Below, in pieces: positions 10,534 through 21,493 of a stretch of 64,000 bases of DNA. The stretch covers positions 62,001 through 126,000 of the forward strand of contig NZ_JOHY01000010.1 in assembly GCF_000721495.1 (NCBI RefSeq). The letters run 5' to 3'. Position 1 is the stretch's first letter, and the number at the start of each line of letters is the position of its first letter. The stretch is from Streptomyces sp. NRRL F-5123. Lineage in GTDB: Bacteria > Actinomycetota > Actinomycetes > Streptomycetales > Streptomycetaceae. The notes under the pieces are model-generated. The model ran no database searches, was not told the origin of the DNA, and saw only the letters and a program-made list of their open reading frames with translations. The translations under genes were made by a program, and so were the position numbers.

Positions 10534-12105
10534 TTGTCCCGCCCGATCGCGTTCCTCCGCCGCTACGTCGCCCATCTGCCGGTCGCGGCACGGCGCTTCC
10601 TCGCCGTCCTGGGCGTCCTCGCGCTCGCGGCGGTCGCGTACGGCGTGTACGTGCCCGTCGACCACCTGCTCAACAAGCCCTGCATGCGCGAGGGCGCCAC
10701 GGCCGTGACGCACCACGGCGGCGAGTGCGTCGGCGTCACGGACGGCGCGTACGTCTTCCACCCCTCGCTCAAGCCCGCCGAGGACGCCATCCGCGCGGAG
10801 AACGCGCAGGTGCGGAAGGCCTACCCGACGGACTACGTGAGCGTGGTGCTGCTGCTGCCGATATCGGCCGACAAGGGCAGCATCCTGTCGATGCCCAACG
10901 CCCTGGAGCAGCTCCAGGGCGCCTACGCCGCGCAGCACTACGCCAACCGCAACAACGTGCAGGGCACCGGCCCGCACATCCAGCTGCTGATCGGCAGCGA
11001 CGGCTACCAGGCCAACGCCTGGCAGCCCGCGGTCGCGGAGATCGAGCGCGACCGCGGCCGGCACATCGCCGCCGTCACCGGCTTCGGCCTCAGCCTCGCC
11101 GGCACCGAGAGCGCGATCCGCGACCTCACCGCGCACAACATCGCGTCGTTCGGCGCGACGCTCACCTCGGACTCGTACTCCAACATCAAGGGCTTCGTGC
11201 GCGTCTCGCCGAGCAACGTCGACAACATGGCGGCCGCGCTGTCGTACGTGCAGAAGGACTTCAGGCGCGCGGTGCTCGTCGAGGACGGCAACGCCGGCGA
11301 CAGCTACGACGTCACGCTCGTCAGCGGCTTCAAGAAGTTCTCGGCCATAAAGGGCCACCAGATCGTGGGGGTCGAGCCGTACGACACCACCGAGCGGGAC
11401 CGCGACGGGCAGTCCGCGGAGGAGCGGCGCCGCCACCAGGCCGAAGTGGCCACCCGTATAAGCCAGATGACCACCAACATCTGCGCGGCGCAGCCCGCGG
11501 TGGTGCTCTTCGCCGGGCGCGGGCAGGACCTCGGCGTGCTCGCGCACGCCTTCTCCGACACCTGCCTGGACAAGCAGATCAGGATCGTCAGCGGCGACGA
11601 CACCACCAACCTGCCGGACAGCCCGCAACTGCGGGCGGACCTCGCGTCCGGGCACGTCACCGTCGACTACGCCGGGGTCGCGCACCCGGGCGAGTGGGCC
11701 TCGGACGCCGGGCACGACCCCGGCCACGAGCAGGAGCAGCAGGACGGGGCGCGGGGCTACGCGGTCTTCCGGCGGACCTTCCAGCAGGTCTTCCCGAAGG
11801 GCTACCTCGGCGACGGCAACGCGATGATGGCCTACGACGCGACGCTGACGGCGACCGCCGCGATCCGGCTCACCCACCAGTCGCAGCCGCTGCCCGACGC
11901 CGTGGTCAACGAACTCGGGGCGCTCCAGGGCCAGTACACGGTGCTCGGGGCCAGCGGACCGATCCAGTTCACCGCCAACTACCTGACCAGCCACACGGGT
12001 TCCAACCCGGTGGGCAAGCCGATCCCCATCATCCGGCTCACCGCGCAGGGCAACCCGAAGGTGCTGACGGTCAAGTGGCCCGACCACGCCCCGCCGGTGG
12101 GCTGA
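10534..12105 (+). CDS. Membrane-anchored type I periplasmic-binding-protein-like protein
   Basis: 523 residues if translation starts at the TTG at 10534, which has GGAAGGA nine bases upstream; the preceding in-frame sequence belongs to the upstream gene's shadow. One N-terminal membrane segment (about residues 14-35) is followed by a domain of the branched-chain amino-acid/receptor ligand-binding fold. Examples are VVLLLPISADKGSIL, AAVTGFGLSLAGTESAI, FGATLTSDSYSNIKGFVRVSPS and AMMAYDATLTATAAI. It is tethered outside the cell rather than lipidated. No permease is near. With the upstream cytoplasmic ATPase-like protein it may form a sensing rather than a transport unit; that is inference. Confidence 0.75.
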   Translation: MSRPIAFLRRYVAHLPVAARRFLAVLGVLALAAVAYGVYVPVDHLLNKPCMREGATAVTHHGGECVGVTDGAYVFHPSLKPAEDAIRAENAQVRKAYPTDYVSVVLLLPISADKGSILSMPNALEQLQGAYAAQHYANRNNVQGTGPHIQLLIGSDGYQANAWQPAVAEIERDRGRHIAAVTGFGLSLAGTESAIRDLTAHNIASFGATLTSDSYSNIKGFVRVSPSNVDNMAAALSYVQKDFRRAVLVEDGNAGDSYDVTLVSGFKKFSAIKGHQIVGVEPYDTTERDRDGQSAEERRRHQAEVATRISQMTTNICAAQPAVVLFAGRGQDLGVLAHAFSDTCLDKQIRIVSGDDTTNLPDSPQLRADLASGHVTVDYAGVAHPGEWASDAGHDPGHEQEQQDGARGYAVFRRTFQQVFPKGYLGDGNAMMAYDATLTATAAIRLTHQSQPLPDAVVNELGALQGQYTVLGASGPIQFTANYLTSHTGSNPVGKPIPIIRLTAQGNPKVLTVKWPDHAPPVG

Positions 12106-12226
12106 CCGGCGCGGCACCCGTTCCCCTGCTGCGGCACGACGGCGTCGGCTAGGGTACGGGCGGGGCTCGGCCAGGGCCCGGACCGGTGGCGCACCGGGCG
12201 GGGCGCCGGCCGGAAGGGGAGGCACG

Positions 12227-14671
<2,445 letters not shown>

Positions 14672-14673
14672 CC

Positions 14674-16326
14674 GTGCACGAGGACCCGTCCCTGCCCGAC
14701 GTCCCGCACGCCGAACCCGGCCCCGAGCTGACCGCGCTGCCGATCACGGCGGTCACGTGCATGGAGGACCGCGCGCAGGTCCGGCGCACCGGGCACGTCG
14801 AACTGGCCGCGGGCGTCAGCCGGTTGCGGATCGGCCCGGTCACGCCGCTGACCGTCGACCGCTCGCTGCGCGCCGACTTCGCCGCGGGGTCCACCGCGGG
14901 CAGCGGCGCGGACGGGCTCGGCGCGCGCGTCGTGGACGCCCGCGTCGTCCGCCGCTACGCGCCCGCGCCGCCCGGCGAGCCCGGCGCGGACGCCTCCGCA
15001 CTGCGCCGCGAGGTGCACACCCTGGAGGAGGAGCTGGCCGACGCCAAGCTGCTGGGGCAGCGGCTGGAGAGCGCGCTCGCCGTCGTCGCGCAGGCCAGGA
15101 CGGACCTCTACCGCGACATCACGCAGGGCGCGGGCGGCGGCGACGCCGACCCCGAGCGCTGGGCGGACCGGCTGGACCGCGTCGAGAGCGAGGCGGAGCC
15201 GCGGCTCGCCGAACTGCACAAGCTGCGCCGCCGCCTGCACGACATCGAGTCCGAACTGCGCGAGGCACGCCTCGCGTTGAGCATGTTCGAGAGCACGCAG
15301 GACAAGCTCACGGCGTATCTGGAACTGGTCGTCGAGGCGGACACGGCCGGCACCGCGGAGCTGCGGGTGACCGCGCTCGTGCCGTGCGCGCTGTGGCGGC
15401 CCGCCTACCGGGCGACGCTCTCCGCCGCGGGGTCCGGGCCGCACACCGTACGGCTGGAGACGGACGCCTTCGTGTGGCAGGACACCGGCGAGGACTGGTC
15501 CGGGGTGCGCCTCACGCTGTCCACCGCGCGCCCGACGCTCGCCGCGAGCCCGCCCGAACTCCGCGACGACGTCCTGATGCTGCGGGACCGCTCGGCCGAG
15601 GAGCGGCGCACGGTCGAGGTGGACCTGCGCGAGGAGGAGATCCGCAGCGTCGGCTCCGCCGCCGGGCCCGCCGCGCTGCCCGGCCTGAACGACGGCGGCG
15701 ACGTCCGCGTGCTGCACGCCCCGCACCCGGTGACCGTCCCGTCCGACGGCCGCCCGCACCGCGTGCACCTGACGTCCTTCACGGCAGGCTGCGAGGTCGA
15801 GCACACCTGCGCGCCCGAACTCTCCCCGCTCGTCGTGACGGTCGCCCGGCTGGTCAACCACGCCGGGCACGTGCTGCTCGCCGGTCCCGTCGACCTGGTG
15901 CGCGGCAGCGGCTTCACGGGCCGCGGGACCCTCGAATTCACCGGCGCGGGCGAGGAGTTCACGATCGCCTTCGGCAGTGAGGACACCTTCCGGGTGGTCC
16001 GGCACACCGAGGAGAGCCGCGACACGACGGGACTGGCGGCGATCAACCAGCGCACGGTGGTGACCCGCCGCGTCCGCCTCTTCGTCTCCCGCCTCGACGC
16101 GGCCCCCGGCGCCGCCGACCGCACGATCACCCTGCGCGAGCGCATCCCGGTCTCCGAGGTCTCCGCCGTCGACGTCACCCTCCGCCCCGCCGACACCACC
16201 CCCGCCCCCGACACCCTCGACGCCGAGGGCGTCGCCCACTGGACCCTGACCCTCCCGCCGGGCGCCCGCGAGGAGGTCGCCTTCGCCTACGACATCACGG
16301 CGGCCGCCTCGGTGACGGGCCTGTGA
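14674..16326 (+). CDS. DUF4139 (mucoidy-inhibitor-like) protein B
   Basis: 550 residues from the GTG at 14674, two bases after the upstream stop and behind an AGGAGGAA site that lies in that gene's end. It has the same plan as its neighbour without the Gly-Ser tract: an N-terminal DUF4140-like strand region (ALPITAVTCMEDRAQVRR), a predicted coiled coil (about residues 105-215, rich in Leu/Glu/Arg) and a DUF4139 domain with LVPCALWRPAYRATL and GEDWSGVRLTLSTARP. The tight spacing says the two proteins are made together, perhaps as a heteromer. Function unknown. Confidence 0.82.
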   Translation: MHEDPSLPDVPHAEPGPELTALPITAVTCMEDRAQVRRTGHVELAAGVSRLRIGPVTPLTVDRSLRADFAAGSTAGSGADGLGARVVDARVVRRYAPAPPGEPGADASALRREVHTLEEELADAKLLGQRLESALAVVAQARTDLYRDITQGAGGGDADPERWADRLDRVESEAEPRLAELHKLRRRLHDIESELREARLALSMFESTQDKLTAYLELVVEADTAGTAELRVTALVPCALWRPAYRATLSAAGSGPHTVRLETDAFVWQDTGEDWSGVRLTLSTARPTLAASPPELRDDVLMLRDRSAEERRTVEVDLREEEIRSVGSAAGPAALPGLNDGGDVRVLHAPHPVTVPSDGRPHRVHLTSFTAGCEVEHTCAPELSPLVVTVARLVNHAGHVLLAGPVDLVRGSGFTGRGTLEFTGAGEEFTIAFGSEDTFRVVRHTEESRDTTGLAAINQRTVVTRRVRLFVSRLDAAPGAADRTITLRERIPVSEVSAVDVTLRPADTTPAPDTLDAEGVAHWTLTLPPGAREEVAFAYDITAAASVTGL

Positions 16327-16369
16327 GCGACGGGCTGCCCCGCGGCGTGGCGAATACTCCCGCCAACGG

Positions 16370-16500
16370 CTAACGCGCCCATCGGACCCCGCAGTCGCGC
16401 CACGCCTCGGCGAACTCGCGCGCGTGGTGCGGGGCCGGGTCCGGCCGACGCGGATGAGCTTGCCGATCTCCCCGGCGAGCACATCGCGTGACAGCCGCCT
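16370..16500 (-). pseudogene. Possible remnant of a small regulatory gene, frameshifted
   Basis: On the - strand, one frame reads LSRDVLAGEIGKLIRVGR and the next frame continues DPAPHHAREFAEAWRDCG up to a TAG at 16370. Both halves have coding-like composition but no single open frame joins them. I do not recognise a family. The rest of the 236-base stretch 16327-16562 holds only the promoter described below. Confidence 0.25.
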
Positions 16501-16527
16501 CGGCGGCCCGGCAGACGTGTCCTGCCA

Positions 16528-16556
16528 TTGCCGATAGCGCACGCGTCGATTACATT
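16528..16556 (+). promoter_or_regulatory. Promoter of the first leader peptide and SsuD-like gene
   Basis: TTGCCG at 16528-16533, a 17-base spacer and TACATT at 16551-16556. The predicted start of transcription (about 16562-16563) falls on the GTG of the leader peptide, so the mRNA would have little or no 5' leader. Confidence 0.6.
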
Positions 16557-16562
16557 TCCCGT

Positions 16563-16640
16563 GTGCACACGGATATGAGGCTGGTCTCGCGCCGCCACGT
16601 CGACCTTCTGCGGTCGGCCAGCGCGCTGTGTCCGCGCTGA
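16563..16640 (+). CDS. Cys-type attenuation leader peptide upstream of the SsuD-like gene
   Basis: A 25-codon frame from GTG 16563 (or 21 codons from ATG 16575) ends VSRRHVDLLRSASALCPR. The RRHVDLLR...SALC pattern matches the small putative leader peptides found upstream of sulfur-assimilation genes in Streptomyces and relatives. A single Cys codon sits near the stop. There is no ribosome binding site, but the promoter predicts a leaderless mRNA starting at the GTG. When Cys-tRNA is short, stalling at the Cys codon would be expected to change folding of the 224-base leader before the monooxygenase gene. The peptide match is seen; the mechanism is inferred. Confidence 0.75.
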   Translation: MHTDMRLVSRRHVDLLRSASALCPR

Positions 16641-16719
16641 CGCGCGCAGCGCCGCTTTCCCTGCCTTCCGCCACGCGCTGAGCGCGTCGCGTTCTCTCCC
16701 CGCCCACCGGGCCCCACCT

Positions 16720-16738
16720 GCGCCTTCGCCGAAGGCGC
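16720..16738 (+). promoter_or_regulatory. Hairpin in the leader of the SsuD-like gene, candidate attenuator
   Basis: GCGCCTTC-gcc-GAAGGCGC forms an 8-bp stem with a 3-base loop, between the leader peptide stop (16640) and the ATG at 16865. A 7-bp palindrome centred at 16680 could pair alternatively. There is no U run. Confidence 0.35.
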
Positions 16739-16864
16739 GGCTCAGGCGTGCCGCCGTGACGGCCGCCGGTCCCACCGGTCCCACCGGGGCGGAATTCCCG
16801 CACGGCCGACTCTCGGCGGCGTACGCGAATGCGCGCTGCCCTTTTCCGTATCGGAGTCCCGGAA

Positions 16865-17947
16865 ATGGCTCACGAATTCCTCTGGTACATCCCCAACACC
16901 GTCGAGCCGGGGCACCGCGGCGACGACACGACCACCGGGTGGGGGACGCTCGACTTCTCCACCGAGCTGGCACTCGCCACCGAGGCGCACGGGTGGGGCG
17001 GTGCGCTGCTCGGGACGGGGTGGGGGCGGCCGGACACCTTCACCGTCGCCACCGCGCTGGCCGCGCGCACCACCACCTTCAAGCCGCTCGTGGCGATCCG
17101 GCCCGGCTACTGGCAGCCCGCGCACTTCGCGAGCGCCGCCGCGACGCTGGACCGGCTCAGCGGCGGGCGGCTGCTGGTCAACATCGTCAGCGGGCTCGAC
17201 AACGCGGCGGCGTACGGCGACGGCCAGACCGACCAGGCGCGCCGCTACGACCGCACACGCGAATTCCTGCAGCTCGTGCGGCGGTTGTGGACGGAGGAGG
17301 ACGTCACCTTCCAGGGCGACTTCTTCCGCGTCGAGGGCTCCACGGTCCGCCCGCGCCCGTACGGGGCCGAGCAGGGGCGCACCCCGCGGCTCTACTTCGG
17401 CGGCGCCTCGGCGGCCGCCGAGCGGGTGTCCGCCGCCGAGGCGGACGTGCAGCTCTTCTGGGGTGAGCCGCTCGACGGGGTGGCCGAACGCATCGCGCGG
17501 CTGCGGGAGTTGACGAACGAGGTGGAACGGCCCCACGCGCCGCTGGAGTTCGGGCTGCGGATCACCACCCTCGTACGGGAGACCTCCGAGGAGGCCTGGC
17601 GCGACGCGGAGGCGAAGGTCGCGGCGATGGCCGAGAAGCAGGGCGCCGACTCGACGTTCACCGCCCAGCGGCGGCGCGCGGTCGGCCAGCAGCGGCTGCA
17701 CGACCTCGCCGGGCGCGGCGAGGTGCTGGACACCTGCCTTTACACCACGCCGGGCCGCTTCGGCGGCGGCGGCGCGGGCACCACATGGCTGGTCGGCTCG
17801 GCCGACGAGGTGGCGGCGGCGCTGCGCGCGTACGCGGACCTGGGCGTCACGCACTTCGTGCTGTCGGACACGCCCTACCGCTCCGAGATCGCCCGGGTGG
17901 GCGACGCGCTGCTGCCCCTGCTGCGCGAGCCCGCACCCGTGGGGTGA
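16865..17947 (+). CDS. SsuD-like FMNH2-dependent (LLM class) monooxygenase
   Basis: 360 residues from the ATG at 16865 with GGAG upstream; a longer in-frame ATG at 16829 is less likely. The protein fits alkanesulfonate monooxygenase SsuD: HEFLWYIPNTVEPGHRG, the TIM-barrel segment FKPLVAIRPGYWQPAHFAS, DRLSGGRLLVNIVSGLD and RRYDRTREFLQLVRRLW. SsuD uses FMNH2 and O2 to split the C-S bond of sulfonates, releasing sulfite. No flavin reductase or ssu transporter gene adjoins, so the exact substrate (alkanesulfonate, other organosulfur) is open. The upstream Cys leader peptide supports a role in sulfur starvation. Confidence 0.85.
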   Translation: MAHEFLWYIPNTVEPGHRGDDTTTGWGTLDFSTELALATEAHGWGGALLGTGWGRPDTFTVATALAARTTTFKPLVAIRPGYWQPAHFASAAATLDRLSGGRLLVNIVSGLDNAAAYGDGQTDQARRYDRTREFLQLVRRLWTEEDVTFQGDFFRVEGSTVRPRPYGAEQGRTPRLYFGGASAAAERVSAAEADVQLFWGEPLDGVAERIARLRELTNEVERPHAPLEFGLRITTLVRETSEEAWRDAEAKVAAMAEKQGADSTFTAQRRRAVGQQRLHDLAGRGEVLDTCLYTTPGRFGGGGAGTTWLVGSADEVAAALRAYADLGVTHFVLSDTPYRSEIARVGDALLPLLREPAPVG

Positions 17948-17962
17948 AGAACGGCGACGTGT

Positions 17963-17996
17963 CGCAGGGCCCCACCGCCACCGGTGGGGCCCTGCG
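17963..17996. terminator. Bidirectional terminator between convergent genes
   Basis: CGCAGGGCCCCACC (17963-17976) pairs perfectly with GGTGGGGCCCTGCG (17983-17996) around a 6-base loop. It lies 16 bases after the SsuD-like gene and 45 bases after the end of the opposing gene. There is no U tract, as is common for actinomycete terminators. Confidence 0.8.
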
Positions 17997-18006
17997 GACG
18001 GCAGGC

Positions 18007-18040
<34 letters not shown>

Positions 18041-19747
18041 CTAGAAGATCACGCTGTAGGTCCAGCCGGGGCCGACCTTGGTGCGCGGGGCGTAGGGGAC
18101 GGCGGCGTCGCCCGTGCCCTGGTAGAGGTACAGCCCGCCCGTGGTGTCGCGGGCGAGGAAGTCCGCCTTCCCGTCGCCGGTGAGGTCGCCGCGGGACAGC
18201 AGCAGGTCGTAGTTGCCCCACCCGGTGCCGACCTTCACGCGGGCGGCGTAGGGGGCGGCCGCCTTGCCGGTGCCCTTGTAGAGCCACAGCACGCCGGACC
18301 CGTCGGTCGCGAGCAGGTCCGCCCTGCCGTCACCGGTGAGGTCTTCGGCCCCGGTCAGGGTCCGGTAGCCGCTCCAGCCGTCGCCGATCTTCGTGCGGCC
18401 GCCGAAGAAGGGAGCCGAGGTGCTCGCCGTGCCCGGGTAGAGCCACAGCGTCCCGGCGGAGTCGCGGGCGACCAGGTCGGCCGCGCCGTCGCCGGTCAGG
18501 TCGCGCGCGCCGACGATCGTGTCGTAGATGCTCCAGCCGGAGCCGACCTTGAGGGGCGTCTTGAAGATCACGGAGTAGCGGTTGCCGCTGCCGGGGAGGT
18601 ACCAGAGGACCCCGCTCGCGTCCCGCGCGACCACGTCGCCGGTGCCGTGCGTCGTCAGCGGGGACAGCGCGGTGACGGCGTTGTAGCGCTCCCAGCCCGC
18701 GTCGTACGAGCTGCGCTGCCCGAACGGCGCGCTCACGCTGCCCGTGCCGTCGTAGAACCACGACTCCCCGTTCTTGTCGACGCCGAGCACGCGGTAGCGC
18801 TCGCTCACCGGGTCCGGGCTGAGGAGCGTGAAGGTGCTGGTCGTCTCGGGGTTGCCGAGGCCGCTGGTGATCACGTGGAGCACGGCGTCCGCGACGAGCT
18901 TCCACGCCTCGACCTCGGGGCCGGTGGTGAGCGTGTAGGTGATGGTGTGGTCGCCCGGGGGCAGGTCGCACCACAGCCCGCCGCTGGGGGCGGCCGAGGC
19001 GATGGTGTGGCCGCAGGCGTCCGCGGGGCCGCCGTCGACCGCGGTGATCCGCACGTCCGCCTCGTCCTCGTCCATCCACCGCTCGCTCTCGGTGGGGCCG
19101 AAGCTGATCTCCAGCCGGGCGGGATCTGCCGCGTGGACCTTCGCCGTCTGCACGACGGAGGAGTTCAGCGGCACATCGGGCGTGGTGAGCTGGACGGTGC
19201 TCAAGGCCACCTGGTCCTCGGTCAGGACCGAGATCACGCCGGCGGTCTTCTCGTCGGCGCTGGTGGTGGTGCCGGCCAGCTCGGCGGCCTTGACCGCCGC
19301 GGCCAGGTCGGTACCGCGCGGCGCGTAGCCGGAACCGACGTAGGCGTAGGTGTGGTTCGCGGCGTCGTCGGCGGCCTGGACCATCGGCGAGTCCATCGAG
19401 TTGGCGTCGGTGACCGGGCACGTGTACACGCCGGCCGCGCCCGCGTACGCCTGGCAGCTCGTGCCGTCCACCGACGCGGTCAGCCCGGCCGGCAGGCCCC
19501 CGTCGGCCCAGGTGGCGTCGGTCAGCGGCGCCTTGCTGAACGCGTAGACGGCCGTGCCGTCGGCGGTGCCGTAGGCGCCACCGCTCACGCTCCAGTCCTG
19601 GCCGGGATTCACCGCCACGTCGGACACGAGCGGGATGAAGTACGGGTCGGCGCTCGCGCCCCCGGCGGCGGCGAGCGACCCCGCCGTCAGGGCGGCGGTG
19701 AGCGCGCAGGCGGCCGCGAGCCTGGTGGCGTGCAGGCGTCTGGACAT
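18041..19747 (-). CDS. Secreted FG-GAP/VCBS-type repeat protein
   Basis: 568 residues from the ATG at 19747 with GGAGGGGGAA upstream (a TTG seven codons earlier is less likely). An N-terminal Sec signal ends near AAAGGASA. The middle third (about 60-330) is a globular region with several Cys and no family I can name. The C-terminal 240 residues are about five repeats of the form D-L-T-G-D-G-x-A-D-L-x-A-R-D with LWLYPGTG..., a beta-propeller FG-GAP pattern that binds Ca2+ through the DxTGDGxAD loops. It is probably an exported binding or catalytic protein. A convergent terminator separates it from the SsuD-like gene. Confidence 0.82.
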   Translation of the reverse strand: MSRRLHATRLAAACALTAALTAGSLAAAGGASADPYFIPLVSDVAVNPGQDWSVSGGAYGTADGTAVYAFSKAPLTDATWADGGLPAGLTASVDGTSCQAYAGAAGVYTCPVTDANSMDSPMVQAADDAANHTYAYVGSGYAPRGTDLAAAVKAAELAGTTTSADEKTAGVISVLTEDQVALSTVQLTTPDVPLNSSVVQTAKVHAADPARLEISFGPTESERWMDEDEADVRITAVDGGPADACGHTIASAAPSGGLWCDLPPGDHTITYTLTTGPEVEAWKLVADAVLHVITSGLGNPETTSTFTLLSPDPVSERYRVLGVDKNGESWFYDGTGSVSAPFGQRSSYDAGWERYNAVTALSPLTTHGTGDVVARDASGVLWYLPGSGNRYSVIFKTPLKVGSGWSIYDTIVGARDLTGDGAADLVARDSAGTLWLYPGTASTSAPFFGGRTKIGDGWSGYRTLTGAEDLTGDGRADLLATDGSGVLWLYKGTGKAAAPYAARVKVGTGWGNYDLLLSRGDLTGDGKADFLARDTTGGLYLYQGTGDAAVPYAPRTKVGPGWTYSVIF

Positions 19748-19913
19748 GGAGTTCCCCCTCCGTGACAAGCGGCGTCAACCGCCGCTCCAGGCGCCCGGAC
19801 CCCCCGACGCCCGGGCCAACCTACCCGCCGGACATGATCAATCGGGTGGCGCAATTACGTCATCTGCGCAGCACTCGGCCTTTGGCGTACAAATCGGTTA
19901 AGCAGGGGTGAAC

Positions 19914-19945
19914 GCCCGCCCCCGGACGCGTGAACGGGAGCGGGC
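19914..19945 (-). terminator. Hairpin after the arylsulfotransferase-like gene
   Basis: GCCCGCCCCCG (19914-19924) and CGGGAGCGGGC (19935-19945) pair with one mismatch around a 10-base loop, about 20 bases after the stop at 19965. The remaining upstream region of the FG-GAP gene (19748-19913) shows nothing I can define. Confidence 0.55.
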
Positions 19946-19964
19946 GCCGGTCCTTACCGCCCGG

Positions 19965-21191
19965 TCACTTCCAGTCGAAGCGGTACGCCCGGTAGCTGAT
20001 CACGCCGCTGGGCCACTGGGCGTCGAAGCGCAGATCGCCGGAGGGGCCGAACTCCGAGACGTACGGCTGCGATCCCCAGCCGACGAACCGGCCGCCGTTC
20101 GCCAGCGGCTGCGCGTTGCCCTGCGAGGAGGCGATGAGGCCGGCCGGCTGGTCGTCGGAGGCGAGAAGCGTCGCGGTGTGCCTGCGCGGGTCGAGCTGGA
20201 CGGTGACCGCGCGGCTGTACGGCAGCTCGTCGACCGCGCCGGTGCCGGTGTTGGCGATGCCCGCGGACTCGTTGTCGAAGAAGCTGTACCGGCCGCCGCC
20301 CAGCGGCTCCGGGTCGTGCTGCCACGCGAAGATCGCGTCCTTGGTGTTCAGCACCTGCCCGGGCGCGGCCTTGAGGGTGAAGTCGCTGCTCTTGCCGCCC
20401 AGTTGCCACTGCACCTGGCCCGTGCGGCCGGAGATCTCGTACGCGGCCCAGGTGTTGCGCGAGTCGACGAGCAGGTTGCCGCCCGTGTCCTGCTTGACGG
20501 CGTTGATGTGGAACCAGTCCCACGGGCTGTCGGGCGAGGCGGGCAGCGGCTGCCGGCTCTCCGAGTACGGCACGTGGTCCGCGCTGTTCCACTCGAAGAG
20601 CACCTTGCCGGTGCGGATGTCGACCTCCTGCACGACGCCGTCGATGACCTTCTGGTGGTCGGAGCCGCCGATCGAGGTGAGGTCGGCCGTCGCGACCCCG
20701 TAGGCGAGGATCAGCGCGGTGTTCTGCTTCGTGATGAGGAATTCGTGCCCGTCGGCGGAGTAGCCGTTGCCCGCGCGGACCTCGGCTATCTGGCGGTAGT
20801 GGTCGTCGTAGACGTAGTCGACGCCCTGCGCGACGCCGCCGAGGCCGGACCCCTGCCACCAGGTCAGGACGGGCTTGCCGTGGTAGGTCTGCTTGCGGAA
20901 GTCGGCGGCGGTCTGGCCCGCCGGCACGGCGTGCGACCACACGGTACGGCGCCCGTCGTGGCTGAGTATCTCCACGCCGCTCGCGTACGTGCCGTCGCCT
21001 CCGTACGGGGCCACGAACAGGTCGCCGCTCGCGGTGCCGGGCTTCGCGGTCAGGACGTTGAGCGGTGGCAGCGGCAGCGCGTCCGCCTTCCCGCCGGACG
21101 CGGCGGCGGCGCCGTTCGCGGGCAGGACAGCGGCGAGCGCGGCCGCGGCGAGGGCGGGGACGGCGTAGCGGGACCAGGACTTCACGGACAT
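19965..21191 (-). CDS. Secreted arylsulfotransferase-family (ASST-like) beta-propeller protein
   Basis: 408 residues with a signal peptide ending near ANGAAAAS and a GGAGGAG ribosome site before the ATG. The body follows the arylsulfotransferase/ASST propeller: LTWWQGSGLGGVAQGVDYVYD, GHEFLITKQNTALILAYG, VQEVDIRTGKVLFEWNS, DWFHINAVKQDTGGNLLV, SRNTWAAYEI, WQLGGKSSDF and FAWQHDPEPL. True ASST enzymes move sulfate between phenols using a His sulfated intermediate. Whether this protein does so is not shown, but FHIN and WQHD match the positions of active-site His in the family. A Cys-rich leader peptide 209 bases upstream ties it to sulfur supply. Confidence 0.8.
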   Translation of the reverse strand: MSVKSWSRYAVPALAAAALAAVLPANGAAAASGGKADALPLPPLNVLTAKPGTASGDLFVAPYGGDGTYASGVEILSHDGRRTVWSHAVPAGQTAADFRKQTYHGKPVLTWWQGSGLGGVAQGVDYVYDDHYRQIAEVRAGNGYSADGHEFLITKQNTALILAYGVATADLTSIGGSDHQKVIDGVVQEVDIRTGKVLFEWNSADHVPYSESRQPLPASPDSPWDWFHINAVKQDTGGNLLVDSRNTWAAYEISGRTGQVQWQLGGKSSDFTLKAAPGQVLNTKDAIFAWQHDPEPLGGGRYSFFDNESAGIANTGTGAVDELPYSRAVTVQLDPRRHTATLLASDDQPAGLIASSQGNAQPLANGGRFVGWGSQPYVSEFGPSGDLRFDAQWPSGVISYRAYRFDWK

Positions 21192-21399
21192 GGGTACTCC
21201 TCCAGGGCATGACGGATCCGCCGGGCGGCGCGCGCACGCGGCGAACGCCCGGACGGGGAAGGGGATTTACGCGGTCGACGAGTGCGTCGGGACGCGCGCT
21301 GTCACCGCACGGCGGGCACAGGGCGGCCGTACGTCGCCGGAAGGGACCGGCAGGGAGGGAGCGGCGTGGTTCAGGCGTCCTCGACGCGAGCGGAAACGC

Positions 21400-21486
21400 T
21401 CAGCAGGGACGACAGGCAGCGGAGCAGACCCGCATGAGGTCGACATGACCGCGGGTCGTGAGGGTGCGCCGGTAGGGCCGCTTCAT
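21400..21486 (-). CDS. Cys-rich attenuation leader peptide upstream of the ASST-like gene
   Basis: 28 codons from ATG 21486 to TGA 21400. The core TRGHVDLMRVCSAACRPC matches the HVDL-type leader peptide seen at 16563 (R-x-H-V-D-L-x-R-x-x-S-A-x-C) and has three Cys codons in the last eight. No ribosome binding site is present, but the promoter just upstream (-35 21518-21523, -10 about 21494-21499) puts the transcript start at the ATG, so a leaderless mRNA is expected. The 208 bases between its stop and the ASST-like ATG would be the attenuator region. No other gene occupies the 470-base gap 21192-21661. Confidence 0.75.
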   Translation of the reverse strand: MKRPYRRTLTTRGHVDLMRVCSAACRPC

Positions 21487-21493
21487 GCCGAGC

